From positions 1 through 11,017 of the forward strand of contig JAAYYX010000071.1 in the NCBI GenBank assembly GCA_012515135.1: a DNA stretch of 11,017 bases, read 5' to 3'. Origin of the DNA: Clostridiales bacterium. Its GTDB lineage: Bacteria; Bacillota; Clostridia; Peptostreptococcales; Anaerovoracaceae. Positions 7,497 to 11,017 of this stretch are shown piece by piece. Position numbers and translations under genes: made by a program. Position 1 is the stretch's first letter. Every line of letters starts with the position of its first letter. The notes under the pieces are model-generated. The model was not told the origin of the DNA. It worked only from the letters and a program-made list of their open reading frames with translations, and searched no databases.

Positions 7497-7526
7497 AAGT
7501 AAAAAAGTGCCCATTAGGGCACTTTT
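7497..7526 (-). terminator. Intrinsic terminator of the agmatine operon
   Basis: A 10-bp stem (AAAAGTGCCC at 7503..7512 pairing with GGGCACTTTT at 7517..7526) with a 4-base loop leads on the minus strand into TTTTTTACTTT. It begins 20 bases after the aguA stop and separates the agmatine and hydantoinase operons. Confidence 0.9.
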
Positions 7527-7545
7527 AATGGCGTTTTCCGGAACT

Positions 7546-8640
7546 CTATACCTTGGGCTGCTGCTGGGTTATGCAGTGTATATTACCACCGCCGTATACG
7601 ATCTCTCTTGTGTTTACGCCCACGACTTTTTTGTCAGGAAACATATCCCTTATCTGCTCAAGGGCAAGTCCGTCCAACCTATCTCCGTATTGGGGCACGA
7701 TCACCCCGTCATTGACGATAAGGAAATTCATATATGATGCTATACAGATATCTCCGTCTTCTCTGGGTATGGTGCCCTCCACCTCATCTATGGCAAAATC
7801 TCCTTTGATGGTCACCGGAACTTCGGGCATTGTGAGCTTATGTACCTTTAGTTTCCTTCCTTTTGCATCCGTTGCTTCTTTTAAAGTTTCATAAGCTTCC
7901 ATACAGGTCTCATAAAACGGATCTTCTTTGTTGTCCGTCCATATGCATGCCACTTCACCCGGCCTTACGAAACATGCCACATCATCTATGTGCCCGTTGG
8001 TCTCTTCGGGATCTATTCCGTCTTTCACCCATATTACTTTTTCTATGTTCAGATGATCTTTCAGCATGTTTTCTATCTGTTCTCTGCTCATATGGGGATT
8101 CCTGCCCGGGCTAAGAAGACACATCTCCGTTGTCATCACAGTCCCTTCCCCATCCACATGTATACTTCCGCCTTCAAGAACGAAATCCTCCGTTCTGTAT
8201 GTGTCGATGCGCTCCATGTCACATATCTTGCGGGCTATAAGATCGTCCTGGTCCCAGGGGAAATAAAGGCCGTCGAAAAGACCTCCCCATGCATTGAATT
8301 TCCAGTCTACACCTCTTATTCCACCTTTATCATTTATTACAAAAGTCGGTCCGCAGTCCCTTACCCATGAATCGTTACTGGACATTTCTATTACCCTTAT
8401 TTGGGGAGGAAGCATCTTCCTGGCCACCTGATACTGAGATGCGGATACCAGCATGGTCATTTCCGCAAACTCGCTGATGGCTTTTGCCACATCGACAAAA
8501 GCTTTTTGGGCAGGCTTCCCTCCATCCCTCCAGTTGTCAGGCCTTTCGGGCCATATCATGAATATCTGCTGTTGAGGCTCAAACTCCCCCGGCATCCTGA
8601 AGCCGTCCGCTTTCGGTGTTGAATCAATTCTTTTTGACAT
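7546..8640 (-). CDS. aguA: Agmatine deiminase (agmatine iminohydrolase)
   Basis: The enzyme converts agmatine to N-carbamoylputrescine and ammonia in the cytoplasm. The 364-residue protein shows all hallmarks of the guanidine-modifying superfamily member AguA: NDSWVRDCGPTFV (89-101), EGGSIHVDGEGT (156-167), CLLSPGRNP (174-182), ETNGHIDD (213-220, with H217 of the catalytic set) and the terminal GGGNIHCITQQQP with nucleophile C356. Length is normal and nothing is missing. The ATG at 8640 follows GGAGG (8653..8649) at an 8-base spacing. It is the last gene of the operon, 18 bases after the NhaC-family transporter gene and just ahead of a terminator. Its product is the substrate of AguB, encoded two genes upstream. 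Peptidyl-arginine deiminases share the fold, but the motif set and the aguB neighbour make agmatine by far the best substrate. Confidence 0.97.
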   Translation of the reverse strand: MSKRIDSTPKADGFRMPGEFEPQQQIFMIWPERPDNWRDGGKPAQKAFVDVAKAISEFAEMTMLVSASQYQVARKMLPPQIRVIEMSSNDSWVRDCGPTFVINDKGGIRGVDWKFNAWGGLFDGLYFPWDQDDLIARKICDMERIDTYRTEDFVLEGGSIHVDGEGTVMTTEMCLLSPGRNPHMSREQIENMLKDHLNIEKVIWVKDGIDPEETNGHIDDVACFVRPGEVACIWTDNKEDPFYETCMEAYETLKEATDAKGRKLKVHKLTMPEVPVTIKGDFAIDEVEGTIPREDGDICIASYMNFLIVNDGVIVPQYGDRLDGLALEQIRDMFPDKKVVGVNTREIVYGGGNIHCITQQQPKV

Positions 8641-8658
8641 TACTGTTTCCTCCTTTTT

Positions 8659-9987
8659 TTATAAGACAAATCCCAGTATAGCATATATTACCGCGGTACC
8701 CACAAAGGCTATTATGCTGTAGGGCAAATTAGCCACCGCCAGTTCGGTGGGTTTTTTCTCCACTGCCTGGGAGCACATAAGCATCTGTTCTCCAAAGAAG
8801 CATGAAGTTCCTCCGCATACAGCTCCCGATACGGCAGCTGCCATGGTGAGGTATACATTTACATCAAAGTTTACTGCCAGTGGAATGGTTATCGGTGCCA
8901 TGAGAAGTATGACTGCCCAATAATCAACTCCTCCGAAAGCCAAAAGAGCCACAACAATAAATGTCAGTACCGGGATAGCACCGCCGGCCAGGAACGGTGT
9001 CGTGGTTTCTATAACATATTCACTTAGACCTATCCCTGTAAGACCGTTAACGAATATGAATACCATCAGCAGGATCACCAGTATATCGATCATGCTGTGT
9101 ACACCTTCAAAGAAATTCTTGAAGAAATCATCGAATTTCATTTTCTTTCTCGGTATATATAAAGCAAAACAGACTGCAATGGCTATTAGAACTGCAACTA
9201 CCAGGTCATTCGTATAAAGCATTACACCAACCAGCACCAAAACAGGGATTATAAAATCCAGAAGCTGTCCTTTTTCATCAAACTGCTGATGTTCTTCGGC
9301 TATTTCCGTCTCTTCCTGCATCTGCTTCGACAGTTTCCTTAATGGCCCTATCTTTGGGAGTATACCCACTGCCAGAAGAAATGCCACAAGCACTATAAGC
9401 ATGGGATAGACAAGAAAGGGAACTACTTTCATGTATTCTGTGAGCATGCCTGCGTTTTCTCCGGATATGCCCGAATCCTTCATTATGCCGAAAACAAAAA
9501 CTGCCATGGCCGTTACAGGCAACAGTGAACATATGGGAACACCCATGGAAATTACCACCGTTCCCACAGCTTCTCTTGGCACTTTATACCTGTCGGTTAT
9601 GGATCTTACCGAGGGTCCTATGGCCAGGTCGTTTATATAGTCATCTATACAAAGTATCAGTCCAAGTATCCATGTAAAAACAAGACTGCTTCTTTCGGCC
9701 TTGATATATCTCAAGGCCAGCCTTCTGAAACCGTCAATCCCTCCCGATTCTAAAAGTAATTGAATTAGTGCGCCAAACAATGTGAGCATCATCAGTATCC
9801 ACGGGAATGTTCCTTCTGCCATTACCTCATAAAAGGAATCAACAAATCCGCCGATGAATCCTGTTCCGTCTTTTAAAACGAACACCAGTATTATGGGTAT
9901 TATCATAGACTCAAATACTCTTTTGGTAACTATGACAGAAACTACCATAAGTATCAGCGGTACAATTGTCAAAAATCCAAGTTCCAT
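8659..9987 (-). CDS. NhaC-family Na+/H+ antiporter-like transporter, candidate agmatine/putrescine carrier
   Basis: This 442-residue protein has about eleven to twelve membrane segments. It carries the NhaC-family core IDDYINDLAIG (D115, D116) followed by PSVRSITDRYKVPREAVG and a Pro-rich re-entrant segment (MGVPICSLLPVTA, 148-160). A second Gly/Ser-rich repeat lies near 386-403 (SGAVCGGTSCFFGEQ). NhaC relatives include Na+/H+ antiporters and malate/lactate exchangers, so the family is not restricted to sodium. Its position between aguB and aguA suggests transport of agmatine inward or putrescine outward, coupled to Na+ or H+; this is inferred from context. Its start lies 1 base after the aguB stop, and its ribosome site AAAGGAG (9999..9993) is embedded in the last codons of aguB, so translation of the two genes is likely coupled. 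Confidence 0.9.
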   Translation of the reverse strand: MELGFLTIVPLILMVVSVIVTKRVFESMIIPIILVFVLKDGTGFIGGFVDSFYEVMAEGTFPWILMMLTLFGALIQLLLESGGIDGFRRLALRYIKAERSSLVFTWILGLILCIDDYINDLAIGPSVRSITDRYKVPREAVGTVVISMGVPICSLLPVTAMAVFVFGIMKDSGISGENAGMLTEYMKVVPFLVYPMLIVLVAFLLAVGILPKIGPLRKLSKQMQEETEIAEEHQQFDEKGQLLDFIIPVLVLVGVMLYTNDLVVAVLIAIAVCFALYIPRKKMKFDDFFKNFFEGVHSMIDILVILLMVFIFVNGLTGIGLSEYVIETTTPFLAGGAIPVLTFIVVALLAFGGVDYWAVILLMAPITIPLAVNFDVNVYLTMAAAVSGAVCGGTSCFFGEQMLMCSQAVEKKPTELAVANLPYSIIAFVGTAVIYAILGFVL

Positions 9988-9988
9988 A

Positions 9989-10876
9989 CTATCTCCTTTC
10001 TAATATACTCATATTCAATATCTCATCATAAGAATCAACTCTTCTGTCCCTGTGAAACTGCAGAATGTTTCTGGCACGTCTTATCTCGTCCAGATTAAGT
10101 TCGCAGACTATCAGATCCTCTTCATTCATCTTGCCTTCGGCTTTCAAGTTTCCCCAGGGATCGGAAACAAAGCTCCTGCCGTAAAAATGCATGCTCCCGC
10201 TACCGTTTTCAGCTTTTTCTTCTCCTACTCTGTTGCAGGCACATACATAGAAATTATTATGGATCCCGTGGCCTCTTATGGAATCCATCCAGGTTTTGGA
10301 AGTGTCAAGTTTGGGATCATCCGGTTCGGACCCTATTGCGGAAGGATAAAAAATAAAATCTGCTCCCTTCAGTGCAAGTATTCTTGAAGGCTCGGGAAAC
10401 CATTCGTCCCAGCATATAAGCACACCGAACCTGCCGTATTTTGTATCAAAGACCATATACGGAGAATCTCCCGGGGTAAAGTAGTATTTCTCTATATACT
10501 GAGGGCCTTCGGGAATGTGATGCTTTCTGTAGTTTCCCAGAAAACTTCCGTCTGCATCGAATACTGCTGCGGAATTATAGTATATGCCGTCCATGGCATA
10601 TTCGTAATAACAGCTTACTATTACAGCATCAAGCTCTTCTGCCAAAGCCTGCATCCTCCTGTTCGTAGGCCCGTCCACCGGTTCCGCCCAGTCATATTTT
10701 TTGTAATCTATGGTCTGGGGAAAATAGATCCCGTTGAACAATTCCTGGGTACAGATTATTTTTGCACCCTTTGCAGCCATTTCTCTTATTTGCTCTTCCG
10801 CCTTATGCATGTTTTTATCTCTGTCGGCCACACATGCAAACTGCGTCATACCTATGGTCACTTTCCCCTTTTTCAT
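9989..10876 (-). CDS. aguB: N-carbamoylputrescine amidase (nitrilase superfamily)
   Basis: The enzyme hydrolyses N-carbamoylputrescine to putrescine, CO2 and ammonia. The 295 residues fit the family, and the Glu-Lys-Cys triad is clear: E45 (CTQELFNG), K118 (YRKHHIP) and C155 (LICWDEWFPE). The segments EGPQY-IEKYYF-PGD, GADFIFYPSAIGSEP and the tail ILQFHRDRR-D-Y are typical of plant- and Pseudomonas-type N-carbamoylputrescine amidases and separate it from general carbon-nitrogen hydrolases. The ATG at 10876 follows GGGAGG (10886..10881), a short 4-base spacing. It is the first gene of the operon aguB-transporter-aguA, downstream of a -24/-12 element. The symbol follows the Pseudomonas usage; in lactic acid bacteria aguB means putrescine carbamoyltransferase, an unrelated enzyme. 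No carbamoyltransferase or carbamate kinase is seen, so this route yields no ATP from carbamoyl phosphate. Confidence 0.96.
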   Translation of the reverse strand: MKKGKVTIGMTQFACVADRDKNMHKAEEQIREMAAKGAKIICTQELFNGIYFPQTIDYKKYDWAEPVDGPTNRRMQALAEELDAVIVSCYYEYAMDGIYYNSAAVFDADGSFLGNYRKHHIPEGPQYIEKYYFTPGDSPYMVFDTKYGRFGVLICWDEWFPEPSRILALKGADFIFYPSAIGSEPDDPKLDTSKTWMDSIRGHGIHNNFYVCACNRVGEEKAENGSGSMHFYGRSFVSDPWGNLKAEGKMNEEDLIVCELNLDEIRRARNILQFHRDRRVDSYDEILNMSILERR

Positions 10877-11017
10877 TTTTCCTCCCGTCTTTTTTTGTTA
10901 TAAATAAATCTTTTCCTTATGTTTATGCTTTACCTGGAATCTTATTTAATATAGTAATGCAATATCAATGCCAAGTGGCTTTACTTCATATTCCAACGTT
11001 TTTTATCAACAAAAAAA
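10877..11017. other. Upstream intergenic region of aguB (cut by window edge)
   Basis: The AT-rich stretch carries the -24/-12 element and the leader of the agmatine operon. I see no coding frame, tRNA, terminator or riboswitch-like pairing in it. The outermost 37 bases (TTTTTTTGTTGATAAAAAACG and onward, minus strand) hold no recognisable repeat. Confidence 0.6.
10958..10974 (-). promoter_or_regulatory. Predicted sigma-54 (-24/-12) promoter of the agmatine operon
   Basis: On the minus strand TTGGCATTGATATTGCA matches the RpoN consensus YTGGCACGRNNNTTGCW at all fixed positions except two (C and G in the middle are both T). The invariant GG and GC are exactly 10 bases apart. Transcription would begin near 10947, leaving a leader of about 71 bases before aguB. 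The weaker sigma-A reading TTGGCA-15 bases-TATATT overlaps it. Enhancer sites would lie mostly beyond the right edge of the window. Confidence 0.65.

Noticed and set aside
7419..7500. ACTTTAAAA/TTTTAAAGT and GGCTTA/TAAGCC inverted pairs in the hydA leader as a riboswitch or attenuator
   Set aside because: The pairs cannot nest into one hairpin in the order they occur, the sequence is AT-rich, and the outer arm belongs to the region behind the aguA terminator. Chance is the simpler reading.

Overview
The window looks like a Firmicutes chromosome, most likely an anaerobic Clostridia member. The support is strong GGAGG-type ribosome sites, tightly packed and overlapping genes, moderate AT-richness, and a gene content (agmatine hydrolysis, hydantoinase/dihydropyrimidinase, GH3-like and GAF-GGDEF proteins) that fits that group. 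The genus cannot be fixed from sequence alone. All nine genes lie on the minus strand, so the transcriptional order runs from high to low coordinates. I see no RNA gene, CRISPR array, insertion sequence or prophage.

Unit 1 (10974 to 7497) is an agmatine-to-putrescine operon: aguB (N-carbamoylputrescine amidase), an NhaC-family ion-coupled transporter, and aguA (agmatine deiminase). It ends in a clear hairpin terminator. Upstream of aguB is a near-canonical -24/-12 element (TTGGCAT-N5-TTGCA, GG and GC exactly 10 bases apart), which suggests control by sigma-54 and an unseen enhancer-binding activator.

Unit 2 (7453 to 4761) has its own promoter region and encodes a dihydropyrimidinase/hydantoinase and an M20-family N-carbamoyl amino acid amidohydrolase, only 2 bases apart. 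Together they would open a cyclic ureide and then remove the carbamoyl group as CO2 and ammonia. Units 1 and 2 share one chemical theme: each finishes by hydrolysing an N-carbamoyl (ureido) intermediate, with two unrelated enzyme folds. mscL (MscL channel with a C-terminal zinc ribbon) follows and ends in a strong, bidirectional-looking terminator.

Unit 3 (4132 to the left edge) is the least conventional. A predicted sigma-A promoter drives three overlapping genes: an ICMT/phospholipid-methyltransferase-like membrane protein, a GH3-family acyl-adenylating protein, and a multi-transmembrane GAF-GGDEF protein cut off by the window edge. The stop/start overlaps are 11 and 8 bases. The GGDEF domain has lost both metal-binding acidic residues (N and K in their place) and the RxxD inhibitory site, so it is probably not a diguanylate cyclase. 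A membrane methyltransferase, an acyl-adenylate/amide synthetase and a membrane sensor in one coupled operon make a reasonable candidate for an undescribed small-molecule modification and sensing system. That function is inference.
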